From Pseudomonadota bacterium (lineage in GTDB: Bacteria; Desulfobacterota; Desulfobulbia; Desulfobulbales; Desulfocapsaceae), in assembly GCA_018820855.1 (NCBI GenBank), contig JAHJNL010000043.1, positions 1 to 64,000 of the forward strand: a stretch of 64,000 bases of DNA, given 5' to 3'. This document shows, piece by piece, positions 54,048 to 64,000 of this stretch (position 1 is the first letter of the stretch; the number at the start of each line of letters is the position of its first letter). A model generated the notes under the pieces. It worked only from the letters and a program-made list of their open reading frames with translations, searched no databases and was not told where the DNA came from. Position numbers and translations under genes: made by a program.

Positions 54048-57000
54048 ATGAGGACATTGCGCACAAGTTTAACGAATCTTTTCTGCATGGCAATTGTGGC
54101 CATTGCTGCCACGATGTCATGCGCTGCAACAGAAACTATCAAGCCAACCCGGTGCGGTACCCCAGGTACTTACAGTGATATTGAGTTTCTCAGGTTCGAC
54201 TGCTCGATCATGGAGATTTCTTATAAAGTCTGCACGTCCAGGGGCGTATTTCTTCAGCAGACAGCAAAGGTCCCCCTCAAGCCGATGCATCGCATCCGAT
54301 TGCCGAAGGCGCCTGTCTCACGGCACCCCTTCACCATGTTCTTCAAAGAGTCTCGTTCGGAGGTCGAGTATTTCCTGGTAGAATCAACGAGGGACAAGAA
54401 TGATGTGCCTCTGCGTGAAGCGAAGAACAGGATAATTCAGACATGGACGGTACCCAAGGGGAAATCTCTTCCCAAGACAGTGATCTGGAAGAGATCATCA
54501 GGATATTTCCTTTTGCTCAATGCAGATAAAACGCGCACTCTTTATCACTATAAAAGAGTGACCCGGCCAATTAAGTGGGTTGTCATCGGCAGTTGCAAGG
54601 CGGACACGGAGGATCCGTCACCGCCGGTAGAACTGGTTACCAAGGATATCCCTTTCACCATCGACGGCCCTGACTCGGTTCCCTTCGAATTGTTCAATGT
54701 GCTTGTTCCCGGTAATCTCACCATCTCTGTTGAATGGACAGGAGGAAGCAACACCCTTCAGGCGGTCCTCACCGGTCGGCGTCGGCCGTTACTTGCCGAT
54801 CCCGCGGCACCCTACGATGAAAAGAGTGGCACATCTCCGCTCAGCCTCTCTTACGTCGTGACAGATGCGGATCTTGCTCGTGGCGTCGGTTGGCGTTTGG
54901 CCCTCTACGATATGACGGGAAACGGAAGTGCCCAGGGGGTCATGCACATCACTTATCCCTATGATGCTCCTCTGGACTCCGATTTTCAAAAGGAAAAGGT
55001 TCGTCTCCGCAGTGGCGATCACTGGCCCAGCGCCTACCTGCATTCGCAATTCATCGATGCTCTGCAAGCCTCTTCTCTGGATCGCAAGCACGGCATCATC
55101 TCCCTTACACGTCCTCTTACCTGTAAGAACCGATGGCATATCGAGCAGCAGAAGATTCGCATGACATCATCGCTGCCAAGGTTCCGCTCCTACGGTTCGG
55201 TAAACAAGGAAAGTGCTCTAACTTCCCCCGAGCTCAGTGGGGTGTTCCGTCACTTCACGCCATTGGAACCGGAGGATAAGATCGATCCGAACATTCTGCT
55301 GCGCAATTATGCGCGGTACTCCATAGAGCAGATAGATGTTGAGAATACACCCAGGAATTACGTGCTTGATCCCTCGGGCAAGATCCGGGTTTCGGTCCTG
55401 TTCTCAGAGGATGTAAGCTATCTGCGGGTGAAGCAGATTGTCAATGCGAGTCTATGCATGCTGGAGTCCAAGGGGGACCATTACTATGTCGGCACCTGTA
55501 CCCCCGAGGAGATCGTCGCCCTGGCTGAAAACGATGAGGTTGAATGGGTCGGCCCGGGATCGGCACCGCATTTGATAACGAACGAGAATACCCGGCCATT
55601 TATGAACGTCGATGCTGTCCAGGATGCGCAGACAAACGTTGCCGGTGACCTCGTTCTTGTCGGTGGGATGCCCAACTATAACGGGCTGACGGGTAATGGG
55701 GTCAACATCGCCATCTGCGACAACGGTCTTGACGGTACCCATGATGACATCGCGGCTAATATCGTGTTCGACGATCCGAGCACTTCGGAGGCGCATGGTA
55801 CTCATGTGGCCGGGATTGCTGCAGGAAACGGGATCAGAAGCAGTCAGAATGACATCAACGGCAATCCAAACAATGGGACGCCGTTCCAGTTTCGAGGGAT
55901 GGCACCGGAAGCAGGGATCATCGATGGCCCCGGCGCCTGTGGCCTGGATGGCATGAGCAGGTATATTGGCAACAATTCAATGGATCTGTCAACCCACTCT
56001 CATGTTGTAGGAACAGTGGGTGATTACGGGGCGGGGGAACGTATTATCGATCAGGCAATACATGGAGGCGCCAGCTATAACGGTTCCAGTATTCCACGGA
56101 AACCTTCCATTGGCACATCGGCAAATAACGGCAGAGACAATCCTCAGTATGGTGACCTGCGAGGCTATTATTCCATTCTCAATCAGGCAAAAAATGCCCT
56201 GATACTGGGAAACTGGTTCCGCAGCAATAATCGCCTTGCCGATGGCAGCAGCATGGGACCGACCCATGACGGGCGCATCAAGCCTGACGTCGTTGCTCCC
56301 GGCACCTCGATTCGATCGACATGGACCGATGAGAATGAGATACAACGAGTAAGCATTGAGAACGGTACGCCGACGACAGGAACCTTCCAGCTTACTTTCA
56401 ACGGTTCAACGACGGCAAATATCAACTACGATGCCGATGCAGCAACCGTGAAAAGCAGACTTGAGGCACTTGGCAACATACCGGCCGGTGATATTGCCAC
56501 ATGGGGCGGACCTCTTCCCGGTGACAACATTTCCGTCCGCTTCGACAATTCATTCGCAGGCACAAATGTTGCCGACATGACCGCTGTAGGGACTGGTTTA
56601 GATAATGGTGCCACCGTGCAAGTGAATGTCGCGAGAAACGGGCACGACAACCGGCAGGGCTATACGTGGATGGGCGGGACATCGATGGCGGCTCCGGCTA
56701 CAGCAGGTGTCTACGCCCTCATGCTTGAGGCTTGGCAGAATAGTTACTCCACGCCGCTGGGAACCAACATCAGCGACAACCCTCCCTATCCGTCCACCCT
56801 CCGGGCAGTTACTATCCAGACGGCTCGTGACGAAGTGGCTGCCAATGTGCGAGCGGCCACCAGCGCCGACATCGATTCGGACAACAATCAAGCCAACGGC
56901 AACGATGGCCTCGGCATCCCTTCGGCAACAGCCGGGCCTGATTTTGCCACGGGATGGGGCAATGTCGATGCCCTTGCCGCCGTCGAGCTGATTCGTGAGA

Positions 57001-60000
57001 ATCGCCTGGTGGACGGGATGCCAATACCGAATCATATTATTCAGGATGCAGTGACTCAAAGTGTCCAGAAGGAGTATGATTTTGTTGTGGATGCTGTCGG
57101 ATCTCTGCGGGTGACCCTGGCCTGGGATGACAAAGAGGGCGCGGTTCAAAGTCCGGGAACGTCCCCGACGCTGGTGAATGATCTGGACCTTGAGCTTGTT
57201 GCGCCGGACAACACGATTTACTACCCGTGGCAGCTCGGTCAGAGCATTACCGACCTGAACGGCAACCCTCTGACCGATGCGCAGCAGGTCGCAGGCACTG
57301 CCATCGTCGTGACGCCGACCATTCCCGCCGGCAATCCGGCCAATGTCGATGAGTATGTGCAGGCCGCTGATCTCACCGGCAACGGAACATGGGTTGCCAC
57401 CCAGGGGAAGGATCATCTCAATAATGTTGAACAGGTTTTTGTGCAGAACGTTCCTGTGGGCCAGGTTGGTCATTGGAAAGCCCGTGTGACCGGTTTTGAT
57501 GTGCCCCAGGCCTATCAGGACTACTCCCTTGTGGGATTTCCCTATCCGGATTTGCCGGAACTGGAGGTCTTTTGTGATGACCGTGTCACCATCCAGGCGC
57601 TGAACACGAACATGACCTTTACCTGGCGTGTGGAGAACAACGGGGCGAAGGGCACCGGAAACAACTTTGGCTACCGCATCCTTCTCTCGGATGATGCCTA
57701 CCTGGGCGGTGATGTGGTACTGACTGACACTGCGCAGCAGATGTTCAACCCTCTGGCAATTAATGGATCTGTATCACATACCTCAACGGTTCAGATAAGT
57801 CAGGCAAACGCCGATGCTTTGCTTGGAGCGGGGACTACGGTAAACGATCTGCTTGAGAACGATGTATTCATTCTGATTCAGGTGGATCACAATAACGATG
57901 TCCTTGAGCACAAGGAAACAAACCTTGCAGTGGCTCAGGTTGCCAGAGTTGCCGATGTTGTCCTGGTCTTTGACCGAAGCGGCAGCATGGCAGGCAAGGT
58001 CCCGGTCTCATCGGGTGAACAGCTGAAGATCGATGTTCTCAAGAACTCTGCCAATCTCTTCCTGGATCTGATGCGTCTTGATGCCCAGGATCGGCTGGCA
58101 CAGGTGAGTTTTTCCGGGGACATCGGGGCGCAGAGCATCACGGTCGATTTTGGTCCTACCGATCAGCTTACCGATATTGGTGCAGGCAACATCGGCGATA
58201 TGAGAACCGCTGTCCAGAACCTCAACGCCGACGGTTCCACCGATATTCGGGGTGCCTTGCAGAAGGCCCTTGATGTCATGACGGCAGGAACAACTGCAGG
58301 ACGTCGCAAGGCCATCATCTTCTTCTCCGACGGGAAGAAGACCTCCGGCGGAAATCCGTCTGAGGCGGCATTCCTGCAACAATTCGGTGCGAATGACATC
58401 AACGTCTATTCCGTTGGTTTCGGTACTGTGGGAGGAGATGCCTACACCGGCATCGATATCAATCTGCTTCAGCTCCTGGCCAATACCACGGCAAATGGTT
58501 TTTTCCACGTGACCGAGAGTTCGCTTGGGCTGGACAAGTTCTTCGTCAATGCCGTGGCAGGGGCAACAAACAGCGACATGATTATCGATCCGGTGCGGAC
58601 CCTTGCCCCGGGGGAACAGCATGTCATTGATGTTCCCATTAACCGCAAGGACTACGCCTCGACCTTTGTTGCCACATGGGACAACCCCTTGGAGAAACTG
58701 AACCTCTCGGTTACAAGTCCCGAGGGTGTGACAATCAACAGATCGAATGCGCATCTTTTCGGCGGCAAGGTTGCCGCCACCAGCAGGAACTCCTATAGCC
58801 TGCTGAAAATCGGCTATCCCCTTACAACCGGGGCTTCTGTGGAGCACGGCGGTACGTGGAAGATGACCATAGCCAATCCATCGTCTCATTCCGTGCAGTA
58901 TTCGTCATCGGCGATGAGTGAATCGAGCATACATATGTCGATGAATCTCCCTGTTCCTTCGGGTGGCTCATACTGGGCGCCGGGAACGGCGATTCCACTC
59001 AGGGTTGATCTGACAGAGGAGAAGAATGCACCCATCACAACAGCGAACGTTGACTATACGGTCAATGTGCCGCTGATTAACATCGGAGACTTCCTGTCGT
59101 CAGCGGGGATCACACAGCAGCAGCTTGATCAGATTCCCAAAGAGATAAAAGGAGATCCCCTTGGTATTGAGCAGCGTATGATGATGGCTGTTGAAAGGGA
59201 GTTTGGAGAGCTGCCTCAGTTCAGAGAGGACTTGAAAACGATGCCTTTGAGGTTATACGAAAAACCAGGCACCTATTACGAAAGATTTCCCGAAACCAAG
59301 ATAGAAGGGTATTACCAGTTCACGTCAGTGGCCAGGGGAATTGCCGACTGTGATCCTTTCAGACGGGAGACCGTTCAGGGGTTCGGTGTCGGTATGAAGA
59401 TCGATGAAAAGAATCCGGAGATTTATATTACTCCGGATGAATCGAAGCCTGACGAAAGTGGGGTGACCGTAACAGTTATTCCGGTGACCGTGGGCGGAGC
59501 CCTTGTCGGACCGGGCCACAGTGGCTCCGTGACTGTTTCAGCGGGTGGCTGCCTCAAACCCACATCCACTGTTATCGACAATCTGGATGGAAGTTATTCT
59601 CAGACCTTTGTTCCCTCAAGAACAAAGATGGGCAACATCGTCGTCAAATTCGAAGATACACTTCTTGCGCGAATCCCTGTTATGCTGTCAATACCGGCAA
59701 TTAGCTCAGTCAAGCCAAGAGTCGTCGATGCCGGTCGGGAGCAACAGATCACCATTGGTGTCGACAGAGGTACTCTCGGCGAAGTAACCGAGATAGAGCT
59801 CGTGTCGGGTAAGATGAGACTGCCACTGCAGATAGTCCAGTCGGATGTGAGACGTAAATCGATCACTGCTTCTATCCCCAAAGGAACGGCGCCGGGTACC
59901 TATGGCGTATATTTTAAGAGTGCAAGGTATCGCGGTTTGGCAAAACAGTCATGCTACGTGCGGATAGTAGACCCCGAGCACAAGATTCCGGTGGCGTCGC

Positions 60001-60200
60001 GTACCTTTAATGAACGCCTGGCGAAACTGAAGGAGTCGAAATCCCGATCTCAATCCACCAGGCTTATTGGTCTGATGCTGAGAGATCTTCGTGACGCCTA
60101 TGTGCATCATGAGATTCCCTTAGAAGCATGGAAGGGAAGACAGAAAGGTCTTCTGGCGAGGCTGGTGAACAAGAAAGTCGACATCTTACCTCTTAACTAG
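54048..60200 (+). CDS. Giant secreted subtilisin-like (S8) protease with vWA domain
   Basis: 2050 aa with a Sec signal (to about residue 28). After a large N-terminal region comes an inhibitor I9-like segment (about 440-515). The catalytic domain has D558 (CDNGLD), H583 (HGTHVAG), oxyanion Asn in GTSANNG and S879 (GGTSMAAP). About 100 residues resembling a surface-protein repeat (GTFQLTFNGSTTANINYDAD) are inserted between PDVVAPG (746-752) and S879. A vWA domain starts near 1303 with MIDAS DRSGSM (D1309). The C-terminal third looks like Ig/filamin domains. A good AAGGAG ribosome-binding site is present. Confidence 0.92.
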   Translation: MRTLRTSLTNLFCMAIVAIAATMSCAATETIKPTRCGTPGTYSDIEFLRFDCSIMEISYKVCTSRGVFLQQTAKVPLKPMHRIRLPKAPVSRHPFTMFFKESRSEVEYFLVESTRDKNDVPLREAKNRIIQTWTVPKGKSLPKTVIWKRSSGYFLLLNADKTRTLYHYKRVTRPIKWVVIGSCKADTEDPSPPVELVTKDIPFTIDGPDSVPFELFNVLVPGNLTISVEWTGGSNTLQAVLTGRRRPLLADPAAPYDEKSGTSPLSLSYVVTDADLARGVGWRLALYDMTGNGSAQGVMHITYPYDAPLDSDFQKEKVRLRSGDHWPSAYLHSQFIDALQASSLDRKHGIISLTRPLTCKNRWHIEQQKIRMTSSLPRFRSYGSVNKESALTSPELSGVFRHFTPLEPEDKIDPNILLRNYARYSIEQIDVENTPRNYVLDPSGKIRVSVLFSEDVSYLRVKQIVNASLCMLESKGDHYYVGTCTPEEIVALAENDEVEWVGPGSAPHLITNENTRPFMNVDAVQDAQTNVAGDLVLVGGMPNYNGLTGNGVNIAICDNGLDGTHDDIAANIVFDDPSTSEAHGTHVAGIAAGNGIRSSQNDINGNPNNGTPFQFRGMAPEAGIIDGPGACGLDGMSRYIGNNSMDLSTHSHVVGTVGDYGAGERIIDQAIHGGASYNGSSIPRKPSIGTSANNGRDNPQYGDLRGYYSILNQAKNALILGNWFRSNNRLADGSSMGPTHDGRIKPDVVAPGTSIRSTWTDENEIQRVSIENGTPTTGTFQLTFNGSTTANINYDADAATVKSRLEALGNIPAGDIATWGGPLPGDNISVRFDNSFAGTNVADMTAVGTGLDNGATVQVNVARNGHDNRQGYTWMGGTSMAAPATAGVYALMLEAWQNSYSTPLGTNISDNPPYPSTLRAVTIQTARDEVAANVRAATSADIDSDNNQANGNDGLGIPSATAGPDFATGWGNVDALAAVELIRENRLVDGMPIPNHIIQDAVTQSVQKEYDFVVDAVGSLRVTLAWDDKEGAVQSPGTSPTLVNDLDLELVAPDNTIYYPWQLGQSITDLNGNPLTDAQQVAGTAIVVTPTIPAGNPANVDEYVQAADLTGNGTWVATQGKDHLNNVEQVFVQNVPVGQVGHWKARVTGFDVPQAYQDYSLVGFPYPDLPELEVFCDDRVTIQALNTNMTFTWRVENNGAKGTGNNFGYRILLSDDAYLGGDVVLTDTAQQMFNPLAINGSVSHTSTVQISQANADALLGAGTTVNDLLENDVFILIQVDHNNDVLEHKETNLAVAQVARVADVVLVFDRSGSMAGKVPVSSGEQLKIDVLKNSANLFLDLMRLDAQDRLAQVSFSGDIGAQSITVDFGPTDQLTDIGAGNIGDMRTAVQNLNADGSTDIRGALQKALDVMTAGTTAGRRKAIIFFSDGKKTSGGNPSEAAFLQQFGANDINVYSVGFGTVGGDAYTGIDINLLQLLANTTANGFFHVTESSLGLDKFFVNAVAGATNSDMIIDPVRTLAPGEQHVIDVPINRKDYASTFVATWDNPLEKLNLSVTSPEGVTINRSNAHLFGGKVAATSRNSYSLLKIGYPLTTGASVEHGGTWKMTIANPSSHSVQYSSSAMSESSIHMSMNLPVPSGGSYWAPGTAIPLRVDLTEEKNAPITTANVDYTVNVPLINIGDFLSSAGITQQQLDQIPKEIKGDPLGIEQRMMMAVEREFGELPQFREDLKTMPLRLYEKPGTYYERFPETKIEGYYQFTSVARGIADCDPFRRETVQGFGVGMKIDEKNPEIYITPDESKPDESGVTVTVIPVTVGGALVGPGHSGSVTVSAGGCLKPTSTVIDNLDGSYSQTFVPSRTKMGNIVVKFEDTLLARIPVMLSIPAISSVKPRVVDAGREQQITIGVDRGTLGEVTEIELVSGKMRLPLQIVQSDVRRKSITASIPKGTAPGTYGVYFKSARYRGLAKQSCYVRIVDPEHKIPVASRTFNERLAKLKESKSRSQSTRLIGLMLRDLRDAYVHHEIPLEAWKGRQKGLLARLVNKKVDILPLN

Positions 60201-60718
60201 GAACAGCCGGTCTGCAATGCAAGCTCCCCATGCATATGTGTGGGGAGTTGCATAAATCCGTAAGGATAAACTCAATTCTGAGACGCAAGACGGGGGGACT
60301 AAGTCAACAGGCTGGTATCATAGCTGAAAGCTCTTCAGATGAGCCATTTTTGTGATGTACCTCTTCATTTTCTTTGCTGGCCCAAAGAAAACGAAGCAAA
60401 AGAAAGGGCCCCCGTGTCACTGGGTCCTTCGGACTTCCTTGCGCTCCTCGAAGTTGCCGGGAGTTTGAAAACTCGCTTTGCTCAAACAGTTCAAACTCCA
60501 AAATCGGCATCTTCTGTGGTGCTCAGCCAGTGCCAATGGGATGAAGTAAAACTCCCCTTCCAGGGGTTATCAAGGCCGGGTCCTCTGGGCCCGGATTTTT
60601 ACTGATTTCTATTTCATAATGTTCACGACCCCGAGCTAATGGCTGAATCGTAAATACAGTCGGGGATACCTTTTTATAAGCTAAATAGTATTGTTAGCCA
60701 GAAGAGGAGGTAATGCAG
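60201..60718. other. 518-bp gap between the two large protease genes
   Basis: Contains a hairpin (60219-60251) just after the giant protease stop. It also holds a block at about 60350-60520 with text-like self-complementary runs (TTTCTTTGCTGGCCCAAAGAA and related) that resembles a repeat often misannotated as short proteins in other bacteria. Open frames in both directions (60304-60510 and 60339-60605) are judged spurious. Confidence 0.5.
60219..60251 (+). terminator. Possible terminator hairpin of the S8 protease gene
   Basis: GCAAgCTCCCC pairs with GGGGAGTTGC (bulged G) around a 12-nt loop, 19 bases after the stop. No U-tract follows, so termination efficiency is doubtful. Confidence 0.35.
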
Positions 60719-63700
60719 ATGAGATCTGTGAAACTTTTGAAGGCAATGTTTGTGTTGACTATGTTTTTTTCTCTGCTCGCAGCACAGACTGTATTCTGCG
60801 ATCTTCCCCTTCCCACCTCTTTCCTCTTTGATTTTGACGATCTCAGCCTGGGGGAACACTTCACGCTGACGAATCAGCCTTATGAGGATGCAGACGGATC
60901 GGGAAGAGGCATCATCATCACGGCCAGGCCGAACGGTGACCCGACAGTGGTCCTTAACCCCTACGGGAGTTACGTCCTGAAGAATGTGGGAGAAAGTGAA
61001 TTCGGCAGCAGCGAGTTCTCGAATCTGTATATCGATCTGGTGGGAATGGTCTCTGATCATATTGATGTGGAGGTGGGTCTGCTGGACGCGGATACCTTCC
61101 CGGTAACGGCCTATCTCTATGCCTATTATGATGGAATGCTGATAGACAGCGACAGCGTCGATATGGGGAGTGGGCCGACCACATCCATGTCTGTGCTGAG
61201 TGTCGAGGCCGGCATCTATCCCATCGACCGTATCATGCTCAGTTATGGGTATACTGGCACCGGTACCAGTAACGCTCAGCAGTCCGAGGTAATCGACGAT
61301 CTTTACATCAGTGTCTACGAAGAGGAACCACCGCCTCCCCCGGCAGATACTTCGCCGCCCGACATACGTCTCCTCCAGCCCCGTGAGGGAAGCGAGGTGG
61401 ATGACGGATGGATTTTCGGGGTCATATGGGAGAACAGGGGGCTTTCGAGTGTACACCTGAGTGCCGCCCCGAGTGGAAACGAAATAGTGATCACTGACCC
61501 GATTTATGAGGTTGTTGACGGAGAGGGGCGTTACCTCTTCTATGGCTGGCTGCTTCTGGAGGAGGGTGTCAACACCCTGACCGTCTTCGCTGAGGACCTT
61601 GCCGGTAATACCAGTACCCGGAGCGTTGAGGTTTACTATCAGGTGCCTGATTACTATCCGCCGCCACCAGTCTGGCCAGCTGACCTTGACTTCTATACCA
61701 CCGGCATCGAGGTGACCCAGGCCATCGAGTCATGGGAGAACATCAACCTCAACGCCGGGCTTCCTCCGGAAACCGAAGCGGAGCTGGTCTCCGGCAAGCG
61801 GACGCTGGTGCGGGTTTATGCCAGCGTTGCCGGTACGCCCGACCCGGTGTCTGAGGTGAATTGCGCCCTGCATGCCTATGGGGTCGGCGGCATTGAGCTG
61901 GAAGGCTCTCCGATTGATGTGGCCGAGACCATCACGATTTACCCGGGTGAAACCTGGCGCGATCAGCGCGGTGATCCGGACAGGAGTTTTAATTTCATCC
62001 TGCCGCCGGAGTGGACACGGGGGGCAAAGAGTTTCATGGCCACCGTGAATCCCTGGAATGCTATTCCGGAGGCGAACTATGACGGTCTCAACAATGCCTA
62101 TGCGGACGTCACCTTTACTGACACCGATGAACTGTGCCTTGAGGTGTTCAGAATCGAGTCCGACAACGTGCTTGGCGATCCGACGCCGACATGGACCGAG
62201 GTGGACAACAACCTCGAGTATCTCCGGCACCTGTATGCACTCATGCCGGAACGGTTGGTAGTGATAGATGGTGGTGTTTTCAGCACTAATGCGGATGTCA
62301 GTACCAACGATGGGCGGAGTCAGCTGCTGGATGAACTCGAAAAACATATCGACGACTACTACGGGGGAGCTGGTATCCTGGATCCCTGCGATCATAAGAC
62401 CTTCCTCGGGCTCACGGATGACACCGTCACCCATCGGGGAAGCACTCGCAGTTCGGAGCGGATCTCGCTTTCTGTGGCGGAGGTAACGGATTTTTACCGC
62501 ATCAAGACCGCCCATGAGGTTGGACATGCCCTATGGTTCCACCACATCGACAGCTATGAACTGGGACAGGGGTGCTGCGACGTTGACTCAAGTGGCGAGC
62601 ATGAGCCGAAATCGCCTTACGAAACAGATTATCCCACCTATATAGCCCCGGATGGCACATCCTACTTTGAGGCCTCCATCGGTGACTGGGGGGTGAGGAT
62701 CAACGCCGACAACAGTATCGACCTATGGGATCCCGCTGCGACTGGCGATTACATGTCGTACTGTAACCAACGATGGATCTCGACCTATATGCACGGCCGC
62801 CTGTTTGACCTCTTCACTTCTGTGCGAACTGCGAGTCTGGCGCTGGAGGCGGCTGTCGCCCCGGCGGCAGTACCTGTTCCCTATCTGGTTGTGAGCGGAC
62901 AGATCCAACCCCTAGCCCTCGGCGGCATCAACGACGAAGCAATTCTCGACCCGGCATGGCAGCGCTTGCTGCCGGAAGGCTCTGCCGATCAAACGGGGGT
63001 GGGCCGCTACTCGATCAAGCTGGTGGATGCAAAGGGTGAGGTGCTGTTCACGCGCTTCTTTGATCCGGAGCCTCTGGCAGATCTTGAGACCTTCACCAGC
63101 TTCTATGAGCTGATGCCTGGGAAAACCGGGACGACGCGCATCGTCCTCGACGGGGGTGATCTTTTGACACCTATGGTCATCGAAGCCGGTGAGACTGCAC
63201 CTGTTGTGTCCGTCGTTTATCCGAACGGTGGTGAACAGTGGGAGGCGAGCGGAACCCAGACCATTGTCTGGTCTGCCTATGACCTTGATCAGGATCCACT
63301 GACCCATGCAGTGTTCTACAGCCATGACAATGGTTCCACCTGGAAGGTGGTGGGGTCCCGGTTGCAGAGCCAATCCCTCGATGTCCGGCTTGAGGACCTG
63401 CCCGGATGCACTGCCAGCTGTCTGGTGCGTGTCGCGGTGACCGACGGTATCAACATGAGTGAGGGTGTTTCCGCGGCTCCCTTCAGTAAGGGAAAAATGG
63501 CGCCACGGGCCAGCATCCTTGGTCCTGAAAGCGGTTCCTCCTTCTCTGCCGGGGAGGTGATTCTTTTTCAGGGCCTGGCCATGGACCTTGAGGACGTGGA
63601 AATCCCAGGGGATCGCCTGACCTGGAACTCAAGCCTCGACGGAGACCTGGGCAGTGGCCACCTGCTGAGTGGCCGGGAACTCTCGGAAGGCCTGCATACG

Positions 63701-64000
63701 ATCTCCTTGACTGTAGAGGACAGCGACGGCATGACGGACCGTGATCAGATCTACATATATATCACTGCTGGGCCGGTAGAGAATGACCAGGACGGAGATG
63801 GTACTCCAGATAAGTATGACAACTGTCCGGTAGACGCCAATCCAGATCAGGCAGACAGTGACTGGGACGGTGAGGGTGACGTCTGTGATACAGATGATGA
63901 CAACGACGGCGTGCCGGACACAAGCGACGAGTGCGAGGGCACCGGGCCCCAGGAAGTGGTAAATGCCGAAGGGTGTTCAGTACATGATCTTTGCCCCTGC
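60719..64000 (+). CDS. Secreted metzincin-like metalloprotease with thrombospondin type 3 repeats (runs off the window)
   Basis: At least 1094 aa, open to the window end. ATG 60719 has GAGGAGG eight bases upstream; an ATG at 60713 is only two bases from it. A Sec signal (FVLTMFFSLLAAQTVFC) is followed by beta-rich domains. The zinc motif is HEVGHALWFHH (H599, E600, H603, H609), i.e. HExxHxxxxxH with W where metzincins usually have G. A Met-turn DYMSYC (M679) lies 70 residues later. Then come FN3-like domains and Ca-binding thrombospondin type 3 repeats (DQDGDGTPDKYDNCP). Confidence 0.9.
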   Translation, partial: MRSVKLLKAMFVLTMFFSLLAAQTVFCDLPLPTSFLFDFDDLSLGEHFTLTNQPYEDADGSGRGIIITARPNGDPTVVLNPYGSYVLKNVGESEFGSSEFSNLYIDLVGMVSDHIDVEVGLLDADTFPVTAYLYAYYDGMLIDSDSVDMGSGPTTSMSVLSVEAGIYPIDRIMLSYGYTGTGTSNAQQSEVIDDLYISVYEEEPPPPPADTSPPDIRLLQPREGSEVDDGWIFGVIWENRGLSSVHLSAAPSGNEIVITDPIYEVVDGEGRYLFYGWLLLEEGVNTLTVFAEDLAGNTSTRSVEVYYQVPDYYPPPPVWPADLDFYTTGIEVTQAIESWENINLNAGLPPETEAELVSGKRTLVRVYASVAGTPDPVSEVNCALHAYGVGGIELEGSPIDVAETITIYPGETWRDQRGDPDRSFNFILPPEWTRGAKSFMATVNPWNAIPEANYDGLNNAYADVTFTDTDELCLEVFRIESDNVLGDPTPTWTEVDNNLEYLRHLYALMPERLVVIDGGVFSTNADVSTNDGRSQLLDELEKHIDDYYGGAGILDPCDHKTFLGLTDDTVTHRGSTRSSERISLSVAEVTDFYRIKTAHEVGHALWFHHIDSYELGQGCCDVDSSGEHEPKSPYETDYPTYIAPDGTSYFEASIGDWGVRINADNSIDLWDPAATGDYMSYCNQRWISTYMHGRLFDLFTSVRTASLALEAAVAPAAVPVPYLVVSGQIQPLALGGINDEAILDPAWQRLLPEGSADQTGVGRYSIKLVDAKGEVLFTRFFDPEPLADLETFTSFYELMPGKTGTTRIVLDGGDLLTPMVIEAGETAPVVSVVYPNGGEQWEASGTQTIVWSAYDLDQDPLTHAVFYSHDNGSTWKVVGSRLQSQSLDVRLEDLPGCTASCLVRVAVTDGINMSEGVSAAPFSKGKMAPRASILGPESGSSFSAGEVILFQGLAMDLEDVEIPGDRLTWNSSLDGDLGSGHLLSGRELSEGLHTISLTVEDSDGMTDRDQIYIYITAGPVENDQDGDGTPDKYDNCPVDANPDQADSDWDGEGDVCDTDDDNDGVPDTSDECEGTGPQEVVNAEGCSVHDLCPC

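Noticed and set aside
1-64000. CRISPR array, prophage or defence island
   Set aside because: No regular direct-repeat array, integrase, capsid or defence effector was seen; the repeats found are few, dispersed and RAYT-associated.

Overview
The window looks like a chromosomal segment of a Gram-negative anaerobe, most likely a sulfate- or sulfur-metabolising Desulfobacterota (Desulfobulbia-like). The pointers are a methyltetrahydrofolate methyltransferase beside a corrinoid-activating ASKHA ferredoxin (Wood-Ljungdahl type), a ferredoxin resembling Desulfovibrio africanus FdIII, a rubredoxin, an SbtM-like radical SAM maturase and an HsdR_N_2-type protein. Lineage is inferred from gene content only; no rRNA or tRNA gene was found.

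Layout. 0-2.5 kb, minus strand: a partner-switching cassette of a STAS-PilZ fusion, an RsbW-like kinase and a receiver-SpoIIE phosphatase. 2.8-12.5 kb, plus strand: a nearly complete carbon-phosphorus lyase operon, phnCDE-GHIJKLM, a hexapeptide acetyltransferase and phnN, with palindromes upstream of phnC and a hairpin between phnD and phnE. No phnP is seen, but a 2H phosphoesterase of the phn-associated DUF1045 family lies at 34.5 kb. 12.7-27 kb: an EAL-CBS-GGDEF protein, a MITE-like element, a porin and lipoprotein, ldtD and mepK, a class II DAHP synthase, an HsdR_N-like protein, an acsE-type methyltransferase with its activator, prmA, a PilZ protein and a secretin-N-like protein. 27-29 kb: ferredoxin, rsmE and the remains of a PhnD-type sensor kinase.

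29.6-36 kb is the most novel-looking stretch: an unrecognised 800-aa protein translationally coupled to a phosphatidylserine decarboxylase homologue, followed by an Lgt-like membrane protein, the DUF1045 phosphoesterase and an unrecognised secreted protein. 36.2-42.7 kb: a rubredoxin, a tandem universal stress protein overlapping an ATPase that carries the Na,K-ATPase (P2C) ion-site residues, and a convergent SLC12-type cation-chloride cotransporter.

42.9-53.4 kb is accessory: an SbtM-like peptide maturase without a visible substrate peptide, a perfect 19-bp hairpin, VOC and RRM genes, a broken RAYT transposase with four copies of a dispersed 26-bp repeat, a 2-keto acid decarboxylase, a flavodoxin-like protein, DUF1847 and SIMPL proteins, IS110-like and GNAT remnants, a NUDIX hydrolase and an MFS transporter. 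54-64 kb carries two very large secreted proteins: a 2050-aa subtilisin-like protease with a vWA domain, and a metzincin-like protease with thrombospondin type 3 repeats that runs off the window end.

Coordinates, motifs and reading frames were read from the sequence. Family names come from recalled motifs and no database search was run.
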